Source: Betaproteobacteria bacterium TMED41 (GTDB taxonomy: Bacteria > Pseudomonadota > Gammaproteobacteria > Burkholderiales > Burkholderiaceae_A). From it: DNA of 6,649 bases. This document shows positions 1-6,649 of this stretch, one piece after another. Location of the stretch: the NCBI GenBank assembly GCA_002167365.1, contig NHCU01000012.1:10651-17299 (forward strand). The letters are read 5' to 3'. The position numbers and the translations under genes were made by a program. Under the pieces are notes generated by a model. It was not told the DNA's origin and searched no databases. It saw only the letters and a list, made by a program, of their open reading frames with translations. Every line of letters begins with the position of its first letter. The stretch's first letter is position 1.

Positions 1-732
1 CCATCCGAAGCAATACTAAGATCGTCAAAAGGAGCGCATGTCGTTGCTGTATTGGGTCAAGGTCGGTTCGCGCCGCTGAGTGTCAAGACAGGATTTATTT
101 CTGAAGGTTATACACAGATCAAATCTGGGCTTGTAGAGGGTCAGGAAGTGGTTGTGTCAGGGCAATTCCTGATCGACTCGGAGAGTGCGTTGCAGGAGAG
201 CTTCGCCAAGTTAAAGAAATCGCGCTTGCCTCTCTCTCAGCTTGATATACCGGAAGGAGATCTTCTCATGATTGATCATTTCATTGAAGCCGGTCTGTAT
301 GTTCACGAAGCACTTATTGATGGATACGACGTTACGCCGGCCAATCTTCAAGCTGGTATTGATGCAGCAATATACATAGCAAAAAAGTACGACGGAACAA
401 AACTTAAGGATCTGGCAGAGAAGGTTAAAGTAAATATAGAAACACTTCAGATAAGCCGGAATGAAACAGAACTTTTTAAATCGCTTAATGATTTGATCAG
501 TACTCTTGAGCGTTGGATTATCTTTGAACGTGCTGCTCGTTATCAGGAGAGAGACTTATCTTTGTTCAAGGATCAGAATTCAGGATTCATTTGGGTGCAG
601 ATCGGTAGAGAGGCCTCAAATCCCTATGGAATCGGAGAAATAAAGAGCATTTCTTATAAACAACCATCTGTGTCCAAACGTATGAACATTGACCAAAAAG
701 CAAGGGAAATTGTTCCACATGTCAGCAACTGA
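1..732 (+). CDS. cusB: CusB-like efflux RND periplasmic adaptor, 3' part, with DUF3347-like C-terminal extension
   Basis: The reading frame is open from the first base, so the 5' end lies outside the window; 243 C-terminal residues are visible. The TTG at 52 is inside this frame and is not a real start. Residues 1-70 match the end of the membrane-proximal region of CusB-family adaptors: a VAVLGQGRF strand, a GLVEGQEVVVSG turn, and GQFLIDSES at residues 54-62. These proteins link the inner-membrane pump to the outer-membrane channel and receive Cu(I)/Ag(I) from CusF. E. coli CusB ends about here. This protein continues for some 170 residues, largely helical, ending in a W198-V-Q ... N207-P-Y-G pattern that resembles DUF3347, a domain found on some adaptors and copper proteins. 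The cysteines usual in that domain are absent from the extension. The gene overlaps cusA by 14 bases, implying coupled translation. The adaptor call is firm; the DUF3347 assignment is by eye. Confidence 0.9.
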   Translation, partial: PSEAILRSSKGAHVVAVLGQGRFAPLSVKTGFISEGYTQIKSGLVEGQEVVVSGQFLIDSESALQESFAKLKKSRLPLSQLDIPEGDLLMIDHFIEAGLYVHEALIDGYDVTPANLQAGIDAAIYIAKKYDGTKLKDLAEKVKVNIETLQISRNETELFKSLNDLISTLERWIIFERAARYQERDLSLFKDQNSGFIWVQIGREASNPYGIGEIKSISYKQPSVSKRMNIDQKAREIVPHVSN

Positions 733-3700
733 CCTTAAGGACCCAACGAAATCGTCGGTTGCTAGACTAATTGATTGGTCTGCGAATAATCAACTTCTCG
801 TTCTTGTTGGTTCTCTTATATTAATAGTGGCCGGTTGGTTGTCTATTCAAACAACACCTCTGGATGCCATTCCAGATATGTCGGATACACAGGTAATTGT
901 TCGTACCGACTATGCCGGTCAGGCCCCACAAATAGTGGAAGATTTGGTTACCTATCCCCTTTCGTCGCAGATGTTAGGAATTCCAAAAGCCAAAACAGTG
1001 CGTGGCTATTCTATGTTCGGAACAAGTTTCGTATACATCATCTTTGAAGATGGCACCGATCAATATTGGGCTCGCTCACGTGTCATGGAAGCTTTATCTA
1101 AATCATCAAGTAGCTTACCCCAACATGCAAGTCCTAAGATTGGTCCAGATGCCACGGGGGTGGGGTGGATCTACCAATATGCGTTGCTCGATAAGTCTGG
1201 AAAACTTGACCTCGCCCATTTACGTTCCTTGCAGGATTGGTTTGTCAAGTTTGAACTCGGAACCGTTGAGGGTGTCTCGGAGGTGGCGAGTGTTGGTGGT
1301 TTTGTAAAAGAGTATCAGGTCTTGCTTGATCCAAACCGGTTAAGGGCGTTTGATATTCATATTTCCCATCTGAAAAGAATCATTGAGGCTGCGTCCAGAG
1401 AGGCTGGCGGTCGCGTTCTTGAGCAGGCCGAGATGGAGTTCGTCGTCCGTTCAAAAGGCTATGTTTCTAAACTGAAGGACTTACAGGAAACTGTCGTTAA
1501 AGCAAGAGATGGAACGCCAGTTTTTCTTAAAGATATTGCACGGGTTGTTGAAGGACCAGAACTTCGTCGAGGTGTGACAGACCTGAACGGAGAAGGGGAA
1601 GTAGTTAGCGGGATCGTCATAATGCGATCTGGTGAGAATGCACTTAATGTCATCAAACGCGTCAAAGAGAAAATCAAGGAAATTAAGCTTGGCCTTCCCA
1701 AAACAGTGGAGGTTGTGCCGGTCTATGACAGAGCACCATTGATTGAATCCTCTATTGAATACCTGACAGAAAAACTTTTTGAAGAGGGAATAATGGTGGC
1801 ACTTGTGTGCATAATCTTCTTACTGCATGTCCGTAGCGCTTTAGTTGCGATTATAACACTTCCCCTTGGAATTTTTGGAGCCTTTATTATTATGGCTAAC
1901 CAGGGAATTACAGCGAATATCATGTCGTTGGGTGGAATTGCGATTGCGGTCGGAGCGATGGTGGATGCATCTATTGTCATGGTTGAAAATGCGCATCGCA
2001 AATTATCTCAATTGCCGAAGGATGCAACTTTCCAACATCGGCAAGAAGAATTGATAACATCAGCGAAAGAGGTTGGTCCCGGACTTTTCTTCAGTCTTCT
2101 CATTATTACGATTTCTTTTCTGCCGGTCTTTGCTTTGACGGGGGAGAGTTACAGATTATTTGCTCCGCTGGCGTTTACAAAGACCTATGCGATGGCCTTC
2201 GCTTCCGTCCTATCTGTTACGATAGTTCCTGTACTCATGCTCTGGTTAATTCGAGGAAGAATATTTGGAGAAGAAAAAAATCCAATCAATCGTCTGTTTG
2301 GTGCACTTTACCGACCAATCTTGAGATTAGCGTTGAAGCGTTGTTGGATCACATTAACCATTGCACTAGCTATTTGTGTATCTGCAATTTATCCAATGTC
2401 GAAAATAGGTGGCGAGTTTATGCCGCCTCTATACGAAGCTGAATTACTTTATATGCCCACGACCCTACCTGGTGTTTCTATAACTAAGGCGAAAGAAATT
2501 CTGGGACAGACAAATCGCTTGATCGCTGGAGTTCCTGAAGTAGATCGTGTCTTTGGTAAAGCAGGCCGCGCTGATACAGCAACAGACCCCGCTCCTATTT
2601 CTATGATTGAAACATGGATAAAACTTAAACCCAAAAACCAGTGGAGAAACGGTGTTACGGTTGAAGGTCTGATCAGCGAGCTTGATGATAGGGTTAAGAT
2701 GCCGGGATTAGTTAATAGTTGGGGCTATCCAATAAAGATCAGAATGGACATGATTTCGACGGGCATCCGGACACCAGTTGGGATTAAAGTGTCGGGTCCC
2801 GATCTAAAAGAAATTGAACGTATTTCCCGAGAAGTTGAAGGTGTGGTAAAGACGATCAAAGGAACTCGGTCCGCCTTTGCAGATAGAGTACAAGGAGGCC
2901 GTTATCTTGAAATTACTCCAGATCGTCAGGAACTTGCTCGCCGGAATATTGATCTTGCAACCTTCCAGAATGTTATTGCTACAGCGCTGGGAGGGATGCA
3001 GGTAGGAGAAGTAGTGGCTGGAAGGGAACGATATGGAATTATGTTACGCTATGATCGACCTTTTCGGGAAACTAGAGAGCAGCTACTAGACATTCTGGTG
3101 CCAGGTGGTCCTGGGTTACACATTCCCTTAGAGGAACTTGCCTCTGTTTCATATGCCGAAGGTCCACCCATGATAAAATCGGAGAATGCACGTCTCAACG
3201 GCTGGGTCTTCGTTGATATTAAAAACAGGGATATAGCAACATATGTCATGGATGCACGGAAAGTTGTGAACGAAAGTATATCACTTCCATCGGGATATAA
3301 TATCACCTGGTCAGGTCAGTTCGAGCAAATGCAGAAAGCACAAGAGCAACTTACCATTGCTGTCCCTGCTGTTCTGATTACAATTTTTATATTGCTGATG
3401 CTGCATTTTAACCGAACCGACAGAACTTTAATTGTAATGACTAGCTTGCCCTTTGGATTAATAGGTGGATTGTGGGCAATTTGGTTGGCGAATTATAATA
3501 TGTCTGTTGCAGTCGCGGTTGGTTTCATTGCATTAGGTGGCATTGCTGTTGAAACCGCTGTGATCATATTGCTCTATATTGATGATCGTGTGCGCAAGTA
3601 CCCTCCCAAATCGCAAGAAGATTTAGAAGACGCCATTCTATATGGTGCGGTTCTTCGATTACGACCAAAGTTGATGACAGTCAGCGTGATCATAGCGGGT

Positions 3701-3880
3701 CTTCTACCTATATTTTTCACTGATGGTGTTGGTGCGGATGTTATGCGGCGAATTGCCTTACCTATGGTCGGTGGTATGGCATCGACCACATTGCTCACCC
3801 TGATCGTTATTCCAATCATTTATCGTATCTGGGAGGGAAAAAATCTTCCCAGTTCTTCATTAACCAAAAAAGGAGTTTAA
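719..3880 (+). CDS. cusA: CusA-like heavy-metal efflux RND pump (Cu(I)/Ag(I))
   Basis: This is a complete inner-membrane RND proton/metal antiporter of 1053 residues; E. coli CusA has 1047. I chose ATG 719 over the in-frame TTG 689 because AAGGGA at 702-707 lies 11 bases upstream and family alignment begins soon after it. Residues 26-43 form the first membrane helix; periplasmic porter loops follow it and again follow helix 7, with membrane helices clustered near residues 350-550 and 885-1040. The three methionines that bind metal in E. coli CusA (recalled as M573, M623, M672) are present as M579 (LLYMPTT), M629 (APISMIETW) and M678 (RMDMISTGI). The charged relay residues are also present: D416 (GAMVDAS), E945 (GIAVETAV) and K984 (LRPK). 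This supports a monovalent Cu/Ag pump over the divalent CzcA type. It follows cusB with a 14-base overlap and precedes the CusF-like gene by 2 bases. No frameshift or missing key residue is seen. Confidence 0.96.
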   Translation: MSATDLKDPTKSSVARLIDWSANNQLLVLVGSLILIVAGWLSIQTTPLDAIPDMSDTQVIVRTDYAGQAPQIVEDLVTYPLSSQMLGIPKAKTVRGYSMFGTSFVYIIFEDGTDQYWARSRVMEALSKSSSSLPQHASPKIGPDATGVGWIYQYALLDKSGKLDLAHLRSLQDWFVKFELGTVEGVSEVASVGGFVKEYQVLLDPNRLRAFDIHISHLKRIIEAASREAGGRVLEQAEMEFVVRSKGYVSKLKDLQETVVKARDGTPVFLKDIARVVEGPELRRGVTDLNGEGEVVSGIVIMRSGENALNVIKRVKEKIKEIKLGLPKTVEVVPVYDRAPLIESSIEYLTEKLFEEGIMVALVCIIFLLHVRSALVAIITLPLGIFGAFIIMANQGITANIMSLGGIAIAVGAMVDASIVMVENAHRKLSQLPKDATFQHRQEELITSAKEVGPGLFFSLLIITISFLPVFALTGESYRLFAPLAFTKTYAMAFASVLSVTIVPVLMLWLIRGRIFGEEKNPINRLFGALYRPILRLALKRCWITLTIALAICVSAIYPMSKIGGEFMPPLYEAELLYMPTTLPGVSITKAKEILGQTNRLIAGVPEVDRVFGKAGRADTATDPAPISMIETWIKLKPKNQWRNGVTVEGLISELDDRVKMPGLVNSWGYPIKIRMDMISTGIRTPVGIKVSGPDLKEIERISREVEGVVKTIKGTRSAFADRVQGGRYLEITPDRQELARRNIDLATFQNVIATALGGMQVGEVVAGRERYGIMLRYDRPFRETREQLLDILVPGGPGLHIPLEELASVSYAEGPPMIKSENARLNGWVFVDIKNRDIATYVMDARKVVNESISLPSGYNITWSGQFEQMQKAQEQLTIAVPAVLITIFILLMLHFNRTDRTLIVMTSLPFGLIGGLWAIWLANYNMSVAVAVGFIALGGIAVETAVIILLYIDDRVRKYPPKSQEDLEDAILYGAVLRLRPKLMTVSVIIAGLLPIFFTDGVGADVMRRIALPMVGGMASTTLLTLIVIPIIYRIWEGKNLPSSSLTKKGV

Positions 3881-3882
3881 AT

Positions 3883-4212
3883 ATGAAGAAACTTGTTATA
3901 GCTATAGCACTATCCCTTATGATGGCCACAGGGACGACCCATGCAGGCATGAAACATGACCATAAAAATATGAGTAATGGAAAAGTCGATGAGGCCATGA
4001 CAATGATTAAGATCAACAATATCGATAAGAAAAACCGTACTTTAAATGTAGATCATGATAAAATTGCTGCCTTTGGTTGGTCAGCTATGACCATGGATTT
4101 ACCAGTTAGTAAGAAAGTTGATTTAGATACTCTAAAAGAAGGTCAGGAAGTCATGGCGACCATAAAAAAAGGCCGTGACAAGAAATTTCGTATCATAAAG
4201 ATTGGACATTGA
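3883..4212 (+). CDS. cusF: CusF-like periplasmic Cu(I)/Ag(I)-binding chaperone
   Basis: This small protein of 109 residues delivers Cu(I)/Ag(I) to the CusB/CusA complex in the periplasm. It starts at ATG 3883 with a strong ribosome site, AGGAG at 3871-3875, inside the end of cusA. Residues 1-21 form a signal peptide (basic MKK, hydrophobic core, cleavage likely after THA). The CusF barrel spans about residues 38-107. The metal site known from E. coli CusF, one His, two Met and a capping Trp, is intact as H58, W66, M69 and M71 within the HDKIAAFGWSAMTM stretch. Between signal and barrel lies a short segment rich in His and Met (M23, H25, H27, M30) that might add weak metal binding; this is inference. 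In the E. coli operon cusF lies between cusC and cusB, whereas here it is last. It is the last gene of the visible operon. Confidence 0.93.
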   Translation: MKKLVIAIALSLMMATGTTHAGMKHDHKNMSNGKVDEAMTMIKINNIDKKNRTLNVDHDKIAAFGWSAMTMDLPVSKKVDLDTLKEGQEVMATIKKGRDKKFRIIKIGH

Positions 4213-4228
4213 GCGATAAATTATCGCT
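4212..4228 (+). repeat. Short inverted repeat at the cusF stop codon
   Basis: AGCGATAA and TTATCGCT are perfect 8-base reverse complements around a single A; as a hairpin this gives a 7-bp stem with an AAT loop. It begins on the last base of the cusF stop codon. The following bases (TAATCTAAATAAAATT) are AT-rich but hold no T-run, so it is at best a weak terminator or a 3'-end stabilising hairpin for the cus mRNA. Confidence 0.45.
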
Positions 4229-4252
4229 TAATCTAAATAAAATTATATTGCT

Positions 4253-4290
4253 CTTCATGGGACAACCCATCTTTGTTGTTCCCCATGAAG
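4253..4290 (+). repeat. Strong imperfect hairpin downstream of the cus operon
   Basis: CTTCATGGG (4253-4261) pairs with CCCATGAAG (4282-4290). After a 2-base bulge the stem continues with ACAAC (4262-4266) against GTTGT (4275-4279), leaving an 8-base loop; that is 14 pairs in all. No T-run follows on either strand, so it is not a standard intrinsic terminator. It could stabilise or end the cus transcript by another route, or be the remnant of a mobile-element end. The structure is seen directly; its role is unknown. Confidence 0.5.
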
Positions 4291-4622
4291 GTGCAAACGC
4301 CGTGGGGTAACTACTGAGATACGATATGGATGAAAAACAATAACTGTTGGCGTTAATGGTTATCGGAAAGGCCTTAAAAGTGCTGATGAATGGAGCGAAA
4401 TAGCGGAAGATCACATTAGTTTCCAATTATAAAATATTTCTTTGTCGCACCTTAAAGCATCATACATCAATCGCTCAGTTTTAACGGCTCTTTTGAGTTT
4501 GTTCTGCTCTAACTCCACGCCCTGTTTTTGATTGCGTTGGATTATGTTATCTCAGTTTTCTTTCCACAAAAAATAAACTACTCAATTTGCGAAAGAAACA
4601 CATGGAATGTAGTGTAATCTTA

Positions 4623-4640
4623 GGTGACTTATAAGTGACC
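4623..4640. repeat. 18-bp imperfect palindrome beside the tRNA scar
   Basis: GGTGACTTATAAGTGACC is symmetric apart from one mismatched pair (G4626/G4637); the central ACTTATAAGT is a perfect palindrome. It can also be read as two GTGAC direct repeats 11 bases apart, one helical turn. It ends 36 bases before the tRNA fragment. A dimeric DNA-binding protein or an integrase/excisionase arm site would have this form, but this is inferred from position and symmetry only. Confidence 0.4.
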
Positions 4641-4676
4641 AATTTTGCTAAGTCATTGTTTTAAAAGCTGTTGCAA

Positions 4677-4737
4677 CTGGTAGCGCATCTGCTTTGGGAG
4701 CAGAGGGCCGGCGGTTCGAATCCGTCCACCCCGACCA
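4677..4737 (+). pseudogene. 3' fragment of tRNA-Pro(UGG), probable att scar of a genomic island
   Basis: Similarity to tRNA-Pro begins at CTGGTAGCGC, in the D loop and D-stem 3' strand. The anticodon stem pairs TCTGC (4688-4692) with GCAGA (4700-4704) around loop TTTGGGA, with anticodon TGG at 4695-4697 and G37, as expected for proline. The T stem GGCGG (4710-4714) pairs with CCGTC (4722-4726) around TTCGAAT. The 3' acceptor strand CACCCCG, discriminator A and encoded CCA end at 4737. The partner CGGGGTG acceptor strand and the D-stem 5' strand are absent; the bases upstream (TTAAAAGCTGTTGCAA) cannot pair. The gene is therefore not functional. Tyrosine integrases commonly insert at tRNA 3' ends, leaving the intact gene at one end of the element and a 3' fragment at the other. 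In this orientation the element lies to the left. The fragment itself is certain; the att role is inference. Confidence 0.85.
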
Positions 4738-4778
4738 AAATGGGCTGCAATCAAAAGATGCGACGTGCAAGATATAGC

Positions 4779-5945
4779 TCAAGAAAAACCGGGAAAACGC
4801 TTGAGAGAAAATGTCTCTAACTCATTCGGTCTTTCTCCTGTACAAATAAACTCTGCCATCAGCTCTCCAAGAGCAGGAGCAAGAGTCACGCCGCTGTGGG
4901 TTACCAAAAGAAAAAAATTCTCAGTCCCTGGAAATATATCTGCAATACTTTGTCCATCATCTGGGACTGGTCTTATTCCGACAGTAATCTTGCAGTCTTC
5001 GACGGTTAGGTCGTCAGGAATGCCAACTAAGAATTCGCGCGCCCGTTTCAAAAGACAATTCGCTGCAAATTTTCGGTTTGTCGGTGTGTCCTCTTCCGCT
5101 ATTACTCCATCCATATCATCCGACCCTATTCGCCAGCCTCCAGAAAAATGAGGGAGAGCGTGAAGATCTGGACTTTGCTCCCAGTAAATAACCCGTCGTG
5201 TTAAACGTTTTGTTCCCAATGGGGGGGTGGTTATAAGTATACCGGGTGACTTTCTTACAGGGAACCGATTAGCGAAACCAGCAAATCCAGTCAAACTCGC
5301 TAATAGCTCTGGTGTGTTGGGTCCACCAGCCAATAGGACCTGAGTTGCTTTAATCTCACCATTTGCAGTTAATAAACCCGTGACATTACCGGAGTCATCA
5401 GATGCAAGTGATAAAACCTCATTATTTTCTACTACTGACGACCCGGCATCTTCTAACTGTTGAGAAAGAAAATGAACAAACCGCGGAGCATCTAGGCACA
5501 TCTCGCTAAAACTCAATAAACCTTCGTACTCGCCCATATAATTTATGGATGGTTCAAGTATCTGTAAATCCTTACTTTTTACCCATGTTACAGGATATTC
5601 TTCTTGCTGTAGGAGCGAAAATCTTTTTTTTAATTCGTCATATCGTACTGCATCATTTTTTGGGGCTATCCAGATTTGCCCGCATGGGTTTAAGCCAAGA
5701 GGATGCTCCCCAAACGTTTGAGCAAGTTTAGTGTAGCCACTAAGACCTCTGGCATTTAAATGCATATACTCGCCTTTGGCTGCTTTTGAGCTAGCATTTA
5801 TCCATGCGAAACTGTTGGCTGTGGTACCGGTAGCGATTTTATTTTTTTCTATCACAGCAACCTTTTTTCCAGTTTTGGAGAGAAAAAATGCAGCAGTCAT
5901 CCCCACTATACCGCCACCGATTACGGCTACATCATAAGATTCCAT
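4779..5945 (-). CDS. DAO-family FAD-dependent oxidoreductase (D-amino-acid/glycine oxidase-like)
   Basis: This is a complete flavoprotein of 388 residues, a usual length for the DAO family (PF01266), whose members oxidise amines or amino acids such as D-amino acids, glycine or sarcosine. The N-terminal FAD-binding fold has GGGIVG at residues 10-15 and the ribose-binding acidic residue E33 at the end of the second strand. The family's C-terminal FAD contact appears as GIRPVPDDG (323-331) and THSGVTLAP (349-357), followed by a typical short tail ending FSLKRF. There is no signal peptide, so it is probably cytoplasmic. ATG 5945 is preceded at 8 bases by AAGGGA on the minus strand. The Acr3 gene lies 82 bases upstream on the same strand, so co-transcription is possible. 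The stop codon is only 41 bases from the tRNA fragment, yet the C terminus looks intact. Substrate cannot be told from sequence; a specific name such as dadA is not justified. Confidence 0.88.
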   Translation of the reverse strand: MESYDVAVIGGGIVGMTAAFFLSKTGKKVAVIEKNKIATGTTANSFAWINASSKAAKGEYMHLNARGLSGYTKLAQTFGEHPLGLNPCGQIWIAPKNDAVRYDELKKRFSLLQQEEYPVTWVKSKDLQILEPSINYMGEYEGLLSFSEMCLDAPRFVHFLSQQLEDAGSSVVENNEVLSLASDDSGNVTGLLTANGEIKATQVLLAGGPNTPELLASLTGFAGFANRFPVRKSPGILITTPPLGTKRLTRRVIYWEQSPDLHALPHFSGGWRIGSDDMDGVIAEEDTPTNRKFAANCLLKRAREFLVGIPDDLTVEDCKITVGIRPVPDDGQSIADIFPGTENFFLLVTHSGVTLAPALGELMAEFICTGERPNELETFSLKRFPGFS

Positions 5946-6027
5946 GTGAACTATCCCTTACTAAACTATTCAATTCGCTTCACAAACATTTCATAGTTTT
6001 GATAAAAAATAAACTCGACCAACTTTT
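5946..6027 (-). other. Short spacer between acr3 and the oxidoreductase gene
   Basis: These 82 AT-rich bases carry the AAGGGA ribosome site of the oxidoreductase next to its ATG. No hairpin with a T-run is visible, so read-through from acr3 is plausible. A separate promoter cannot be excluded, but I see no pair of elements close enough to consensus to call one. Confidence 0.4.
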
Positions 6028-6649
6028 TTATTGAAATCTGCTTTTGGTTTTATTGGCTAAAGCTACTAGGGACAGCATTACTGGCACCTCGACCAACACT
6101 CCTACGACGGTAGTTAGAGTGGCACCTGAATTTAATCCAAAAATACTAATAGCAACTGCTACAGCTAATTCAAAGAAATTAGAAGTTCCAATCATGGCGC
6201 AGGGGGCAGCGATACGATGCGGTACCTTGAGAAGCCATGCAGTAAAATAGGCGATAAAAAATATACCGTATGATTGTAGGAGTAGAGGAATTGCTATCAA
6301 GATAATTAGCAAGGGGTTTTCTAATATGATTTCTCCTTGAACCCCAAAAAGTATCACTACGGTAGCCAGTAATGCTATCATGGAAAAAGGTTTCAATTGA
6401 TTTGTGAACTCAGTGACTTTTTGGTCTGAGAAAGCCGACTTTGTTAATTGGTGCCTTGTAACTACTCCCGCAATCAGTGGAATAACAACATATAAAGTCA
6501 CTGATAATAATAGCGTCTCCCAGGGGACAGGAATGTCTGTTACTCCAAGTAATAAGGCTACAATTGGCGCGAATGCAAAAACCATTATTACATCATTTAA
6601 ACTGACTTGGACCAAGGTGTAATTTGGATCACCATCGGTTAATTGTGAC
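6028..6649 (-). CDS. acr3: Acr3-type arsenite efflux permease, C-terminal part
   Basis: The frame is open to the right edge of the window, so the 5' end is missing; 206 C-terminal residues of a family usually near 350 residues are visible. The TTG at 6615 is internal, since the residues before it (GDPNYTLVQVSLND) continue the conserved Acr3 sequence. Acr3 is an inner-membrane transporter exporting As(III), and in some members Sb(III). About five hydrophobic helices are visible, including the highly conserved stretch GTSNFFELAVAVAISIFGLN and the following VGVLVEVPVML. The glutamate in the latter (codon 6088-6090) corresponds to the one shown to be essential in characterised Acr3 proteins. The essential cysteine lies in the missing N-terminal part. 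The C terminus ends normally with a basic tail. The oxidoreductase gene follows 82 bases downstream. Other ars genes, if any, would be outside the window. Confidence 0.93.
   Translation of the reverse strand, partial: SQLTDGDPNYTLVQVSLNDVIMVFAFAPIVALLLGVTDIPVPWETLLLSVTLYVVIPLIAGVVTRHQLTKSAFSDQKVTEFTNQLKPFSMIALLATVVILFGVQGEIILENPLLIILIAIPLLLQSYGIFFIAYFTAWLLKVPHRIAAPCAMIGTSNFFELAVAVAISIFGLNSGATLTTVVGVLVEVPVMLSLVALANKTKSRFQ

Larger units (their letters stand above)
4213..4676. other. Gene-poor AT-rich spacer between the cus operon and the tRNA-Pro scar
   Basis: About 460 bases with no reading frame that looks like a recognisable protein and has a start with a ribosome site. It holds the two hairpins listed separately, an open stretch of 32 codons at 4334-4432 with protein-like composition but no start codon of its own, and an 18-bp imperfect palindrome at 4623-4640. 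Its place next to a tRNA fragment fits the non-coding end of an integrated element. Confidence 0.6.

Noticed and set aside
689..718. TTG 689 as the start of cusA
   Set aside because: ATG 719 has a better-placed AAGGGA, and the ten extra residues have no counterpart in the family.
4212..4228. Intrinsic terminator for the cus operon
   Set aside because: The stem is AT-rich and no T-run follows, so it is kept only as an inverted repeat.
4193..4426. Minus-strand open frame of 77 codons in the spacer
   Set aside because: It overlaps the end of cusF and both hairpins, has no clear ribosome site and shows no recognisable protein features.
4677..4737. A complete, functional tRNA-Pro gene
   Set aside because: No CGGGGTG acceptor strand or matching D-stem 5' strand exists upstream; positions 4661-4676 cannot pair with the 3' side.
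4765..5151. Plus-strand open frame of 128 codons
   Set aside because: It lies almost wholly opposite the conserved C-terminal half of the DAO-family gene, has no recognisable domain, and its composition is that of an antisense shadow.
5221..5227. Seven-G run in the oxidoreductase gene as a phase-variation tract
   Set aside because: The frame is intact across it, it encodes ordinary residues (TPPL), and seven bases with no surface-related function is weak evidence for phase variation. The A8 run (minus strand) at 5624-5631 was rejected for the same reason.
1..6649. CRISPR array or tandem repeats
   Set aside because: No regularly spaced repeats were seen on reading the whole window.

Overview
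This is a Gram-negative, moderately low-GC window, probably from a Pseudomonadota (proteobacterial) organism. The evidence is a periplasm-spanning RND copper efflux system, a tRNA-Pro 3' part with encoded CCA, and protein sequences resembling proteobacterial relatives. The sequence does not fix the genus; alpha- or gammaproteobacteria both fit.

Left half (1-4212, + strand): a copper/silver efflux operon with three visible genes. First is the 3' end of a cusB-like periplasmic adaptor, carrying an unusual C-terminal extension that resembles DUF3347. It overlaps by 14 bases the complete cusA-like RND pump gene, which keeps the three methionines and the proton-relay residues of CusA. Two bases after cusA comes a small periplasmic CusF-like copper chaperone with its His/Trp/Met/Met site. 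Together they would move Cu(I)/Ag(I) from the periplasm (CusF) through the adaptor and pump (CusB, CusA) to an outer-membrane channel. Any cusC gene would lie outside the window.

Middle (4213-4778): about 460 bases without a convincing gene, holding two inverted repeats and an 18-bp imperfect palindrome, then the 3' three-quarters of a tRNA-Pro(UGG) gene (4677-4737). The anticodon arm, T arm, 3' acceptor strand and CCA are intact, but the 5' acceptor strand and the 5' half of the D arm are missing. This is the expected scar (att site) at the distal end of an element integrated into a tRNA gene. From its orientation, the cus operon lies inside the island and the genes to the right are the flanking chromosome or a neighbouring island.

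Right half (4779-6649, - strand): a complete DAO-family FAD-dependent oxidoreductase, preceded in its transcription direction by the C-terminal two-thirds or so of an Acr3-type arsenite efflux permease whose start lies beyond the window. Copper and arsenite resistance genes thus sit on either side of the tRNA scar, suggesting an integration hot spot. I found no clearly new biological system. The most useful observations are the tRNA-Pro scar with its adjacent palindrome, the cysteine-less adaptor extension, and the Acr3/oxidoreductase pairing.
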